Shown here: positions 9,298-17,994 of the stretch, one piece after another
Layout: each line of letters begins with the position of its first letter
Numbering within the stretch: position 1 is the stretch's first letter
NCBI RefSeq assembly: GCF_034627025.1
Contig: NZ_CP141048.1
Span: forward strand, 3,882,001-3,946,000
Direction of reading: 5' to 3'
Length of the DNA: 64,000 nucleotides
Source of the DNA: Microvirga lotononidis
GTDB lineage: Bacteria > Pseudomonadota > Alphaproteobacteria > Rhizobiales > Beijerinckiaceae
Notes under the pieces: generated by a model
What the model was told of the DNA's origin: nothing
Databases searched by the model: none
The model's input: the letters and a program-made list of their open reading frames with translations, nothing else
Program-made: the position numbers and the translations under genes

Positions 9298-9319
9298 CGC
9301 CTGTGGGACGCCGCAGGCG
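9298..9319. terminator. Weak hairpin between convergent genes
   Basis: CGCCTG (9298-9303) pairs with CAGGCG (9314-9319) in the short gap between the XRE regulator and the end of the Mrp operon. With only six base pairs and no T tract, it is a tentative shared terminator. Confidence 0.3.
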
Positions 9320-9328
9320 AAACTCCGC

Positions 9329-9703
9329 TCATGCCTTCGGCGGCATCAGGTCCTCGACGTCGTCGGAACCCGGTACGTCCCTGTTGCCCTCCGTCCGATC
9401 GCGGTAGAGGGACGCCCTCGCGAGCAGCATCAGCGTCACCGGCGTGGTCAGCGTGACGAAGGCGGCGATCAGGATCTCGTGGATGACGAGCTTTCCTTCA
9501 AGGACGCTGAAGCACAGGGCGGACGCGGCCAGGATGCAGCCCATCCCGAAGGTCGTGCCGAGCGTCGGGGCGTGGACCCTCGCATAGAAGGTGCCGAGCC
9601 GCAGGAGCCCGACCGATCCGATCAGGGTGACGGCCGCGCCGAGCAGGACGAGGATGGCCGCCGGCAGGGCGGCCCAGGCCGGAAGTTCGCTCGCCATGCT
9701 CAT
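9329..9703 (-). CDS. mrpG: Mrp antiporter subunit G
   Basis: A 124-residue membrane protein with three hydrophobic helices (about 10-32, 50-68 and 74-96). The pattern GSVGLLRLGTFYARVHAPTL followed by GTTFGM is the signature of MrpG/MnhG/PhaG, a small subunit of the multi-subunit cation/proton antiporter. The C-terminal ~25 residues (RDRTEGNRDVPGSDDVEDL) are a charged cytoplasmic tail. The start codon overlaps the mrpF stop in an ATGA arrangement, so translation is probably coupled. It is the last gene of the operon. MrpG is needed for complex assembly and activity in studied systems. Confidence 0.93.
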   Translation of the reverse strand: MSMASELPAWAALPAAILVLLGAAVTLIGSVGLLRLGTFYARVHAPTLGTTFGMGCILAASALCFSVLEGKLVIHEILIAAFVTLTTPVTLMLLARASLYRDRTEGNRDVPGSDDVEDLMPPKA

Positions 9704-9981
9704 TCGATCACCTCTCCGCGCATGAGGAACTTGGCGAGCGCCACGGTCGCGACGAAACCGAGAAGCCCGATGATCAGCGCCGCCTCGAAATACAGGCTGC
9801 TGCCGGCGCGGATGCCGAAGGTGACGAGCAGCAGCATCGCGTTCACGTAGAGCGTATCCAGGCCGAGGATCCTGTCCTGGGCGCGGGGTCCCACGACGAG
9901 GCGGTAGGTGGCGCAGCACATGGCGAGACCGAGCAGGAGCTGCGCGCCCGTGACGGCCCATGCGAGGATGAGGGCGCTCAT
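9700..9981 (-). CDS. mrpF: Mrp antiporter subunit F
   Basis: A 93-residue protein with three transmembrane segments. The middle portion, VVGPRAQDRILGLDTLYVN, is the conserved MrpF/MnhF/PhaF motif (GP-x-x-x-DRI-x-x-L-D), which contains the charged residues studied in this family. MrpF is a small integral subunit of the Na+(K+)/H+ antiporter complex; Bacillus MrpF has been linked to cholate efflux. The gene overlaps mrpE upstream and mrpG downstream by four bases each (ATGA), so it must be co-transcribed. Its length is normal for the family. Confidence 0.93.
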   Translation of the reverse strand: MSALILAWAVTGAQLLLGLAMCCATYRLVVGPRAQDRILGLDTLYVNAMLLLVTFGIRAGSSLYFEAALIIGLLGFVATVALAKFLMRGEVIE

Positions 9982-10466
9982 TCGAAGATCTCCATCAGCA
10001 GCCGCTCGTAGCGGTCCTTGATGAGGCGGATCCAGGCCGTCTCGTCGACCAGATCCAGCACGTGCAGCAACAGGGTGCCCTTGGCGGTGTCGTAGTTCAC
10101 CCAGATCGTTCCGGGGGTGGACGTGATGATGATGGACAGCACCGCAAGACCGTGCCGGCTGCGCATGTCGAGGGGGATCGTCAGGAAGCCGGCGTTCACG
10201 CCGGGCTGGCGCGAGCGCACGATGATCCGGCCGACGGCGAGGTTCGACCGCAGGATGTCGACGAAAACCATCCCGGCAAGCCGCAGGGCCGCTCCGGGAC
10301 GGCGGATGCGCGGCTTCTCGGGCCGCAGGGCCGCCATGGCCCAGGCCCCGAGAACGGCCAGGACGGCGCCGAGGACGATCTGGCCGGGCGAAACGCTCTG
10401 GTTGAGCAGGAGCCACAGGCCGAGCAGGGCGGCCGACAGGAGCGGGTAGGGCAGGAACCAGCTCAT
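9978..10466 (-). CDS. mrpE: Mrp antiporter subunit E
   Basis: A 162-residue subunit of the cation/proton antiporter. Two N-terminal hydrophobic helices (about 7-25 and 28-46) precede a cytoplasmic domain with the family signature: VDILRSNLAVGRIIV, then the ITSTPGTIWV motif and a C-terminal HVLDLVDE. MrpE belongs to the smaller group of membrane subunits and affects complex stability and activity rather than forming an ion channel itself. It has four-base overlaps with mrpD and mrpF. The length and motif order match PhaE of rhizobia. Confidence 0.93.
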   Translation of the reverse strand: MSWFLPYPLLSAALLGLWLLLNQSVSPGQIVLGAVLAVLGAWAMAALRPEKPRIRRPGAALRLAGMVFVDILRSNLAVGRIIVRSRQPGVNAGFLTIPLDMRSRHGLAVLSIIITSTPGTIWVNYDTAKGTLLLHVLDLVDETAWIRLIKDRYERLLMEIFE

Positions 10467-12082
10467 GGGCGGGTCTCCTCGACGCCCTCGCCGGCGCGCG
10501 GTGCGGCGAGCACGCCCGCCACGTAGCCCTGGGGCGCCTGCAGGGCCTGCGCGGTCGCCTCCATGTAGCGCATGGCCGGGCCGCCCCCGACGGTGAGGCC
10601 GAGGGCGAGCAGCAGGAGCGCGACGACGGGCGTCATCTCGATGATCCGCACCCGGGGAACGCTGTCGCTCATGCGCGCCCAGAACGACGTGATGCCGCTT
10701 CGCGTCATGGCGATCAGCGTCGCCAGTCCCGACACCGTCAGGAGGGCGATCAGCACCCAGGCCGAGACCGGCACCGCCGCGCCGTTCGTCTTCAGCATGG
10801 CGGCCATCATGCCGAACTTGGCGACGAAGCCGGACAAGGGCGGCAGGCCCGCCAGAAGAAGCGCGCAGGCGATGAAGCTGCCGCCCAGGAGCGCGATGGT
10901 CGCCGGGATGGCCACGCCGATCTCCTCCTCGGGGTCGTCGTCGGTATCGCCATAGGCCTCCATGGTGACGGCCAGCACGTCGGCGCCTGGATCGCGCAGG
11001 CGCTCGACCAGCTCGACGAGCAGGAAGAGGGCCGCGATGCCCAGGGTGGAGCTGACGAGATAGAACAGGGCCGAGCCGATGACGGAGCCGTTCCCGATGC
11101 CGATGGCGGCCACCAGGGTTCCGGATGAGACGAGGACGCTGCAGCCCGCGAGCCGCGGCAGGGATTGCGAGGCGAGCACGCCGACCATGCCGAACACGAT
11201 GGTCAGCATGCCGCCGATGAGGAGCCAGTCTCCGCCGAACCCGGCGAGAGGACCGGCCCCGGGACCGAAGACCAGGCTCCACAGGCGCAGGATGACATAG
11301 ACACCGAGCTTGCTCATGATCGCGAACATGGCGGCGGCCGGCGCGGAGGCGGCGGCATAGGTGGTCGGGAGCCAGAAATTCAGCGGCCAGGTGCCGGCCT
11401 TCATCAGGAAGGCGGTGCCGAGGATCGCCGCGGCGGCGGCCAGGAGAGCCGCGTCTCCCGGCGCGAGGCCGGGAACGCGGCTCGCCAGATCCGCCATGTT
11501 GAGGGTGCCGGTGATGCCATAGGCAAGACTCGCACCGATCAGGAAGAGCAGGGATGCCGTGAGATTGATGGCGATGTAGGCAAGGCCCGCGCGCACGCGC
11601 GCCTTCCCGTCCCCGTGCAGGACAAGACCATAGGACGCGGCGAGCAGGACCTCGAAGAACACGAACAGGTTGAACAGGTCGCCGGTCAGGAAGGCGCCGT
11701 TGAGGCCCATGAGCTGGATCTGGAAGATCGTGTGGAAGCGCGGTCCCGCGCGGTGCCAGCGCGCCAGCGCATACAACAGCGACGCGATGCCGAGCACGCT
11801 CGTCAGCACGAGCATGAGCGCGGCGAGGCGGTCGAGCACCAGCACGATGCCGAACGGGGCCGGCCAGTTCCCGAGCTGGTAGGTCCGGACGCCGGATCCC
11901 GGAGCCATCTCGTCCGCCTGCTGCAGCAGGAAGATGGAAACGACGAGCAGGATCACCGTCGTGGCGATGCCGATTCCGCCCTTGAGGGCGCGGCGACGCT
12001 CCTCGAGGAGCAGCATCAGCGCTCCGGAGACGAGCGGCAGCACGATCGGCACGATGATCAGGTGGTCGATCATGTCCTTCAT
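10463..12082 (-). CDS. mrpD: Mrp antiporter subunit D (complex I-like)
   Basis: A 539-residue, multi-spanning membrane protein related to the antiporter-like subunits NuoL/M/N of respiratory complex I. It begins MIDHLIIVPIVLPLVSGALM and has about 14 hydrophobic segments. Conserved landmarks include LMGLNGAFLTGDLFNLFVFFE (the helix with the functionally essential Glu), KAGTWPLNFWLPTTY and PPLSGFVAKFG. MrpD is one of the two large proton/cation-translocating subunits. The start at 12082 overlaps the mrpC stop by four bases and gives the family N-terminus. An acidic insertion (DTDDDPEEE) lies in a loop in the last third. Confidence 0.95.
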   Translation of the reverse strand: MKDMIDHLIIVPIVLPLVSGALMLLLEERRRALKGGIGIATTVILLVVSIFLLQQADEMAPGSGVRTYQLGNWPAPFGIVLVLDRLAALMLVLTSVLGIASLLYALARWHRAGPRFHTIFQIQLMGLNGAFLTGDLFNLFVFFEVLLAASYGLVLHGDGKARVRAGLAYIAINLTASLLFLIGASLAYGITGTLNMADLASRVPGLAPGDAALLAAAAAILGTAFLMKAGTWPLNFWLPTTYAAASAPAAAMFAIMSKLGVYVILRLWSLVFGPGAGPLAGFGGDWLLIGGMLTIVFGMVGVLASQSLPRLAGCSVLVSSGTLVAAIGIGNGSVIGSALFYLVSSTLGIAALFLLVELVERLRDPGADVLAVTMEAYGDTDDDPEEEIGVAIPATIALLGGSFIACALLLAGLPPLSGFVAKFGMMAAMLKTNGAAVPVSAWVLIALLTVSGLATLIAMTRSGITSFWARMSDSVPRVRIIEMTPVVALLLLALGLTVGGGPAMRYMEATAQALQAPQGYVAGVLAAPRAGEGVEETRP

Positions 12083-12426
12083 CGCACATCCTCCCGACCG
12101 TCGACGTGGTCGGTTCCCGTGAGCCCCCGCGAGGCCAGAAGGACGACGAGAAACAGGGCCGTCATCGCGAAGCTGATGACGATGGCGGTGAGGACCAGTG
12201 CCTGCGGCAACGGATCGGCATAGAGGGCCGGATCGACGGCCTCGGCGCTCTCCAGCACCGGCGGCGCTCCGATGCGAAGCCGGCCCATGCCGAAGATGAA
12301 CAGGTTCACCGCATAGGAGACCAGGGACAGGCCGATGATGACCTGGAATGTGCGGGGGCGCAGCAGCAGCCACACGCCCGAGGCGGTGAGAATGCCGATG
12401 GCAAGGGCGAAGATGAGCTCCATCAT
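12079..12426 (-). CDS. mrpC: Mrp antiporter subunit C (NuoK-like)
   Basis: A 115-residue protein with three transmembrane helices, homologous to NuoK of complex I. Conserved features are LIFALAIGILTASGVWLLL, the RPRTFQVIIGLSLVSYAVNL helix with IIGLSL, and the DPLPQALVLTAIVISFA motif, which is almost diagnostic for MrpC. It pairs with MrpD in the complex. Two adjacent ATG codons (12426 and 12423) are possible starts; the first overlaps the stop of the fused A/B gene as ATGA. The C-terminus is short and charged. Confidence 0.94.
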   Translation of the reverse strand: MMELIFALAIGILTASGVWLLLRPRTFQVIIGLSLVSYAVNLFIFGMGRLRIGAPPVLESAEAVDPALYADPLPQALVLTAIVISFAMTALFLVVLLASRGLTGTDHVDGREDVR

Positions 12427-15359
12427 GCATTCTCCTTCGTTAGGCCGGACGGCGCGGTCGGGACGGGCGGCCGGGCGGCTCGCGGGACGCGGAGCGACTG
12501 GTGCGCCAAGGCGATCAGGATGAGCACCGTGGCGCCGACCACGACCGCGAAGACGCCGAGATCGAACAGGAGCGCGGAGGCGGCGGGGACCTTCCCGATC
12601 ACCGGCAGGTCCAGGTACTGGAAATGCGACGTCAGGAACGGATAGCCGAAGAGCAGGGCGCCGAGGCCCGTGAAGGCCGCGCAGAGCAGGCCGAAGCCCA
12701 TCCACCGGATCGGCAGGATCCTGAGCCGCGCCTCGAGCCACCGGGTGCCTCCCGCCATGTATTGCAGGATCAGCGCGATCGACATCGTGACGCCGGCCGC
12801 GAAGCCTCCACCCGGCAGGTCGTGGCCGCGCAGGAAGAGATAGATCGCGACGATGCCGATGACGGGAAACAGCCACTGCATGATGATCGACGGGATCGTC
12901 AGGTAATCGGCCAGGGTGTCGCCGACGGACCGGTCGGGCCTTGCGATGTCGTAGGCGTCCTGGACCTGCTGCTGCTCCGGCGCCTCGACGCTTTCCGGCG
13001 CAGGGCGGAACCGACGCAGCAGCGAGAAGACGGTGACCGCGACGACCGCCAGCACGACGATCTCCCCGAAGGTGTCGAAGCCGCGGAAATCGACCAGGAT
13101 GACGTTGACGATGTTGCGCCCGCCTCCCTCCGCATAGGCGTTCTCGACGAAGTAGCGCGAGACCGTGTCGGGGAGCGGCCGCGTGAGCATCGCGTAGGCG
13201 ACCAGCGACATGCCCGCGCCGGCCGCGACGGCCAGCATCAGGTCCCGGGCGCGGCGCACCCTCGCGCGGATCCCCATCGACAGATCGTCGCCCGCCGTCT
13301 CGATCCGCTTCGGCAGCCAACGCAGGCCGAGAAGGATCAGCACCGTCGTGACGATCTCGACGAGGAGCTGCGTGATGGCGAGGTCGGGGGCCGAGAACCA
13401 CACGAAGGTGATGCAGGTGACGAGACCCGCGCCGCCCACGAGCACCAGGGCCGCGAGACGATGGAACTTGGCCTGATGGGCGGCCCCGATGGCGCAGAGG
13501 CCGCCGACGACCCAGAGCAGGAGAAAGGCAGGGTCGAAGGCGAGGTCCGGCCGTGACCCGACCTCGAGCCCGTGCCGGTAGAGCGGCCACAGGGCCGCCA
13601 AGACCGCGAAGGCGACCAGCAGACGCAATTGCGGCTGGAGGCGCTGGGTGGCGAACAGGCGCTCCAGCGACCGCGCCCACCGCCACGACACCTCGACGAG
13701 CACGCGCTCGAAGATGCGCTGTCCCTTGAGGCGACGTATCAGGGGCGGGCCTTCGATGCCCTTGGCGAGATATCCCTGCAGCAGCCAGTACAGGATCAGG
13801 CCGCCGGCCAGGGCGATCACGCTCATGAGCAGGGGCTCGTTGAAGCCGTGCCAGACGGCAAGGCTGTAATACGGGGTCTCAGGCCCCAGGACCGCCCAAA
13901 CGGCCGCCGCGAGGAACGGCTTGATGGTCATGGCCGGAAGAATGCCGACGAGCAGGCACACCAGGACCAAAAGCTCGATGGGGAAGCGCATCCAGTGCGG
14001 CGGCTCGTGCGGGATGCGCGGCAGGTCTGTCGGCGGTGGGCCGAAGAACACGCCGTGGATGAAGCGCAGGGAATAGGCGACGCTGAAGGCACTCGCCAGC
14101 ATGGCGAAGTAGGGCAGGGAATCGTCCAGCAGCGAATCCACGTGGGACTCGGCTGCTTCGGCGAAGAACATCTCCTTCGACAGGAAGCCGTTGAGGAGCG
14201 GCACGCCGGCCATGGCGGCGGCCGCGACCATCGCGAGGGTCGCGGTGATCGGCATGAACCGGAACAGGCCGCTCAGGCGCCTGATGTCGCGGGTGCCGGT
14301 CTCGTGGTCGATGATGCCGGCGGCCATGAAGAGCGAGGCCTTGAAGGTCGCATGGTTCATGGTGTGGAAGATGGCGGCGACCGCCGCGAGCGGGCTGCCG
14401 AGGCCGAGGAGCAGGGTGATCAGGCCGAGATGGCTGATGGTGGAATAGGCCAGCAATCCTTTCAGATCCTGCTGGAAGATGGCCGAGTATGCTCCGAGCA
14501 GCAGCGTGCTGAGGCCCGCCGTGACGACGATGTAGAACCAGGCTTCCGTGCCGGACAGCACCGGCCAGAGAAGGGTGAGCAGGAACACGCCCGCCTTCAC
14601 CATCGTTGCGGAGTGGAGATAGGCCGAGACCGGCGTCGGCGCCGCCATGGCGTGGGGCAGCCAGAAGTGGAACGGGAACTGGGCGCTCTTCGTGAGCGCT
14701 CCCAGCAGCACCAGGATCAGGGTCGGAAGATAGAGGCTGCTGGCGCGGACCTGATCGCCGGAGGCGAGCACCTTGTCGAGATCGTAGCTGCCCGCGATGT
14801 GGCCGAGCAGAAGGACGCCGACGAGCAGGCACAGGCCACCCGTGGCCGTGACGGTGAGCGCCATGCGCGCCCCGTCGCGCGCGCTGGCATTGTGATGCCA
14901 GTAGCCGATCAGCAGGAACGAGAAGAGGCTGGTCAGCTCCCAGAAGAAGACGAGCTGGATCAGGTTGCCCGAGAGCACGATGCCCAGCATGGCGCCCATG
15001 AACGCGAGCAGGAACGCGAAGAAGCGCGGCACCGGATCGGCCGGGGACATGTAGTAGCGCGCGTAGAGCGCCACCAGGAAGCCGATGCTGGTCACCAGCA
15101 TGGAAAACAGCCAGGTGAAGCCGTCCATCCTCAGGCTGAAGTCCAGCCCCAGGCTCGGTATCCAGGGGATGATGGCGTGCAGAACTCCGCCGCGGCCGAC
15201 CGCAGGATATTGGAAGGCCGTCAGGATCGCACCGAAGAGCGCCACGGCGCCGGCCAGAAAGGCCGCACCGTTACGCGCATCCTGGCGCAGGAAGGTGGCA
15301 ACGAGGCTCCCGATGAAAGGAAGGGCGACGATGGCCAGGAGGGGCAGGCCACTGGACAT
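12423..15359 (-). CDS. mrpA: Fused Mrp antiporter subunit A/B
   Basis: A 978-residue polytopic protein. The first ~500 residues are NuoL-like (FFWELTSLFSFLLIGYWHHN with the key Glu, KSAQFPFHFWLPHAM, NHATFKASLFMAAGIIDHE). The next part has the MrpA extension with NuoJ-like helices (FSAPDLAITQLLVEIVTTVL and NVILVDFRGFDTFGEI). The last ~150 residues are a complete MrpB domain (GHDLPGGGFAAGV). This A-B fusion is the Pha/Mrp group 2 arrangement known in Sinorhizobium. The complex exchanges Na+ or K+ for protons and supports pH and salt adaptation. The start at 15359 follows a GGAGAT ribosome-binding site. It heads an operon AB-C-D-E-F-G in which every junction overlaps. Confidence 0.95.
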   Translation of the reverse strand: MSSGLPLLAIVALPFIGSLVATFLRQDARNGAAFLAGAVALFGAILTAFQYPAVGRGGVLHAIIPWIPSLGLDFSLRMDGFTWLFSMLVTSIGFLVALYARYYMSPADPVPRFFAFLLAFMGAMLGIVLSGNLIQLVFFWELTSLFSFLLIGYWHHNASARDGARMALTVTATGGLCLLVGVLLLGHIAGSYDLDKVLASGDQVRASSLYLPTLILVLLGALTKSAQFPFHFWLPHAMAAPTPVSAYLHSATMVKAGVFLLTLLWPVLSGTEAWFYIVVTAGLSTLLLGAYSAIFQQDLKGLLAYSTISHLGLITLLLGLGSPLAAVAAIFHTMNHATFKASLFMAAGIIDHETGTRDIRRLSGLFRFMPITATLAMVAAAAMAGVPLLNGFLSKEMFFAEAAESHVDSLLDDSLPYFAMLASAFSVAYSLRFIHGVFFGPPPTDLPRIPHEPPHWMRFPIELLVLVCLLVGILPAMTIKPFLAAAVWAVLGPETPYYSLAVWHGFNEPLLMSVIALAGGLILYWLLQGYLAKGIEGPPLIRRLKGQRIFERVLVEVSWRWARSLERLFATQRLQPQLRLLVAFAVLAALWPLYRHGLEVGSRPDLAFDPAFLLLWVVGGLCAIGAAHQAKFHRLAALVLVGGAGLVTCITFVWFSAPDLAITQLLVEIVTTVLILLGLRWLPKRIETAGDDLSMGIRARVRRARDLMLAVAAGAGMSLVAYAMLTRPLPDTVSRYFVENAYAEGGGRNIVNVILVDFRGFDTFGEIVVLAVVAVTVFSLLRRFRPAPESVEAPEQQQVQDAYDIARPDRSVGDTLADYLTIPSIIMQWLFPVIGIVAIYLFLRGHDLPGGGFAAGVTMSIALILQYMAGGTRWLEARLRILPIRWMGFGLLCAAFTGLGALLFGYPFLTSHFQYLDLPVIGKVPAASALLFDLGVFAVVVGATVLILIALAHQSLRVPRAARPPVPTAPSGLTKENA

Positions 15360-15732
15360 GGATTGAGCGATCTCCTTCCGGGTGGGGAGCGGGGCAAAAA
15401 CTCCGACTTTTGCGCGATATCGCCCAATATGGTTGACATAGCGGCCGGGTTGCAAGAGCTTTGCTAAAAAAAGTGACGGTCGGGCGAAGGCATGAAGCCG
15501 CCTTTCCCGAAACATGGCGCTCGACCTTATATGGTGCAGAGTTCGTTCGAGCCGGACACCTTTTCGCGATTTTGTCCCGTGTCGTTCCGATTTGACGCAG
15601 GCGATGCACGCTCTCTTGACTGGTGCATCGCGCGTGGTGTCGGCGCTCCGTTGCCTGCCGCATTTCCGACAGCCGGCGCTCGCATGATGGCTGCCCAGGT
15701 TGCGCGAGCCCGTCTCGCATCGGAGGTGCAGC
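15360..15732. promoter_or_regulatory. Divergent regulatory region, mrp operon / patatin gene
   Basis: A 373-bp non-coding stretch between two divergent starts. It is less GC-rich near the mrp side and contains GGGCGATATCGC at about 15412-15423 and an A7 run near 15466. A perfect 9-bp inverted repeat, GCGATGCAC (15601-15609) and GTGCATCGC (15623-15631), separated by 13 bases, could be an operator or RNA hairpin for the patatin gene about 100 bp downstream. I cannot place promoters with confidence. Confidence 0.4.
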
Positions 15733-16752
15733 ATGAAACGGAGTCCGGTCCTGGTGGATCTGGCCCTTCAGGGCGGAGGATCTCACGGCGCCTTCACCTG
15801 GGGCGTGCTGGACCGGCTTCTCGAAGAGTCCTGGCTTCACATCACGGGTATTTCAGGCACATCGGCCGGCGCGATGAACGCCGCGGTCCTGGCGGATGGC
15901 TGGCTCGAAGGCGGCGCGGAGGGGGCACGCGATGCCCTCGACCGGTATTGGGATCGCGTGTCGCGGGCCGCGGCCTTCAGTCCCTTGCAGCGGTCTCCCC
16001 TGGACCGGCTCATGGGCCGGTGGACCCTCGACACGTCCCCGGCCTATGTGGCGATGGACTTGGCCTCGCGGCTTCTCGCTCCCTCCGACCTCAACCCGTC
16101 CGGGTTCAATCCCCTGCGTCGGATCCTGGCCGAGAGCATCGATTTCGAACGCCTGGTCGCGTCCCCGATCCAGCTGTTCGTCACGGCGACGAGCGTGCGA
16201 ACGGGACGCGGCCGCATCTTCCGCAATGGCGAAATCACACCCGATGTCCTCCTGGCCTCCGCCTGCCTGCCGACGATGTTCGCGGCCATCGAGATCGACG
16301 GCGAGCTTTATTGGGACGGCGGTTACGTGGGCAATCCCACCATCACGCCGCTGGTCCGCGAGACGGATGCGCACGACACCATCCTGGTTCAGATCAATCC
16401 GCCCGAGCGCAAGGAAATGCCTCGAACGGCGTCCGACATCCTCAATCGCCTCAACGAGATTTCCTTCAACTCTCCCCTGATGAAGGAACTCCGGATGATC
16501 GCCCTGCTGCGCCAGGTGGCGGATCCCGGAACCGGCGAGGGCGCGCGCTGGGCCCGCATGCGCACGCACCGGATCCGGAGCGACATGCTGGCCGAGTTCG
16601 GCGCCTCGTCGAAGCTCAATGGCGAGCGCGAATTCGTGTTGATGCTGCGGAATGAGGGACGACGCGCCGCGAGTGAGTTCCTGGACACGCGTGCCGACGA
16701 CCTGGGCGAGCGCTCGACAGCCGATCTGGATGTCCTGCTGGCGGAGTGCTGA
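15733..16752 (+). CDS. Patatin-like phospholipase
   Basis: A 339-residue cytoplasmic or peripherally membrane-bound lipid acyl hydrolase. The family landmarks are in order: the oxyanion hole LALQGGGSHGAFTWGVLD near the N-terminus, the nucleophile elbow GISGTSAGAMNA (Gly-Thr-Ser-Ala-Gly), and the catalytic aspartate in YWDGGYVGNP. The Ser-Asp dyad is therefore intact. The region between (ILAESIDFERLV, QLFVTATSVRTG) is also typical of bacterial patatins. A GGAGGT ribosome-binding site at 15722-15727 sets the start at 15733. It is a single gene, divergent from mrp, and the AI-2E-family gene follows after 138 bp. The substrate (phospholipid or polyhydroxyalkanoate-granule lipid) cannot be read from sequence. 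Confidence 0.92.
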   Translation: MKRSPVLVDLALQGGGSHGAFTWGVLDRLLEESWLHITGISGTSAGAMNAAVLADGWLEGGAEGARDALDRYWDRVSRAAAFSPLQRSPLDRLMGRWTLDTSPAYVAMDLASRLLAPSDLNPSGFNPLRRILAESIDFERLVASPIQLFVTATSVRTGRGRIFRNGEITPDVLLASACLPTMFAAIEIDGELYWDGGYVGNPTITPLVRETDAHDTILVQINPPERKEMPRTASDILNRLNEISFNSPLMKELRMIALLRQVADPGTGEGARWARMRTHRIRSDMLAEFGASSKLNGEREFVLMLRNEGRRAASEFLDTRADDLGERSTADLDVLLAEC

Positions 16753-16790
16753 ATCGCGCGGATCCCATCCAGCCATGAGCGGAACTTGAG

Positions 16791-16825
16791 TTGCCGATGG
16801 GATCGGGACATCTTCCTATCGGCAA
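16791..16825. other. Imperfect inverted repeat after the patatin gene
   Basis: TTGCCGATGGG (16791-16801) pairs with CCTATCGGCAA (16815-16825) with one G-T wobble across 13 bases. It may be a terminator for the patatin gene, or a cis-acting element 65 bp before the next gene. There is no T tract. Confidence 0.45.
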
Positions 16826-16890
16826 ACGAGGACCACACGCGACGTCCTTTGCACGCGACGCGGCGCCACCGACCAAGGGAGAAGGACGAT

Positions 16891-17994
16891 ATGAATCGGC
16901 TGCAGGCTCCCGCGGAATCATCGCATGGCGTCCCTCTTCATCGGTCGTCGATGCATTGGCCGTTGATCACCCTCGTGGTCCTGGCTCTTCTCGGTGCGAT
17001 CTATGTGGCCGAGGCCGTGATTGCTCCATTCGCCTTTGCGCTGTTCCTGATCGCGCTCGTCTGGCCCCTACAGTTCCGGCTTCAGGCCTATATTCCGCGC
17101 CTCGTCGCCCTGGCCGTCAGCATCCTGCTGGTCGTGGTCGCGTTCAGCGGCTTCGCCTCTCTCATCGTCTGGTCCTTCGGACGCGTCGGGCGGTGGATCC
17201 TGTCCAACCTGGGCCGCTTCCAGGAGCTTTACAACCAGATGTCGTTCTGGCTCGAGGAAAGAGGGGTCGCCGTGGCGAGTCTCTGGGCCGATCACTTCAA
17301 CATCGGCTGGCTCGTCGGCCTGACGCAGAAGCTTACCAGCCAGGTGAACACCACCCTGAGCTTCTGGCTCGTCGTTCTCGTCTACGTGATCCTCGGCCTC
17401 CTGGAGGTCGAGGCGACGGCCAGGAAAGTCAATGCTCTCCCGAACCGCCGCATCGCGCGGGTCCTGCTCGCCGGAAGCGCGGAAACCGGCGTGAAGATCC
17501 GGCGCTACATGGTGGTCCGGACCCTGATGAGCATTCTCACGGGTGCGCTCGTCTGGGCCTTCGCGGTGCTGTTCGGGCTGCCGCTCGCTCAGGAATGGGG
17601 CGTGATCGCCTTCACGCTGAACTACATCCCGTTCATCGGCCCGTTCATCGCGACGCTGTTTCCGACCCTGCTCGCCATGGTCGAGTTCGACACGTGGCAG
17701 GCGGTCATCGTCGTCTTCGCCTGCCTGAACGTCATTCAGTTCGTCGTCGGGAGCTATATCGAGCCGCGCCTGTCGGGCAGCGTTCTCGCCATGTCTCCCT
17801 CCGTGGTGCTGTTCTCCATCTTCCTCTGGACATTCCTCTGGGGGATCCCGGGAACCTTCATCGGCCTGCCGATCACGATCGCCGTTCTCACCTTCTGTGC
17901 CCAGGATCCGGCGACCCGGTGGCTGGCGATGCTGCTCGGTCCGCCGGAGGAAACGGATCCGCCCATTCCGGACCGGACCCGTCGGGAAGCCTGA
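16891..17994 (+). CDS. AI-2E family (PerM/TqsA-like) membrane transporter
   Basis: A 367-residue integral membrane protein of the AI-2E/UPF0118 family. It has the usual layout: a pair of N-terminal helices (WPLITLVVLALLGAIYVAEA, and a second segment ending FLIALVWPL), a long soluble helical middle (RVGRWILSNLGRFQELYNQM), and a C-terminal group of helices with FTLNYIPFIGPFIATLFP and VQFVVGSYIEPRLSG-like motifs, which are the family's most conserved parts. Members export autoinducer-2 or act as Na+/H+ antiporters or general permeases, so the substrate here is open. The start at 16891 follows AAGGGAGAAGGA. Its last 107 bp overlap the 3' end of the convergent metallophosphoesterase gene. Confidence 0.88.
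   Translation: MNRLQAPAESSHGVPLHRSSMHWPLITLVVLALLGAIYVAEAVIAPFAFALFLIALVWPLQFRLQAYIPRLVALAVSILLVVVAFSGFASLIVWSFGRVGRWILSNLGRFQELYNQMSFWLEERGVAVASLWADHFNIGWLVGLTQKLTSQVNTTLSFWLVVLVYVILGLLEVEATARKVNALPNRRIARVLLAGSAETGVKIRRYMVVRTLMSILTGALVWAFAVLFGLPLAQEWGVIAFTLNYIPFIGPFIATLFPTLLAMVEFDTWQAVIVVFACLNVIQFVVGSYIEPRLSGSVLAMSPSVVLFSIFLWTFLWGIPGTFIGLPITIAVLTFCAQDPATRWLAMLLGPPEETDPPIPDRTRREA

Noticed and set aside
9329..15359. Respiratory complex I or a membrane hydrogenase operon
   Set aside because: NuoL/M/N- and NuoK-like proteins are present, but there are no flavin, iron-sulfur or nickel subunits, and the small E, F and G subunits are specific for Mrp antiporters.
13572..15467. 631-residue plus-strand frame opposite mrpA
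   Set aside because: Composition is Gln/Glu/Arg/Gly-rich with no hydrophobic core, and the minus strand encodes an unmistakable MrpA-B protein.
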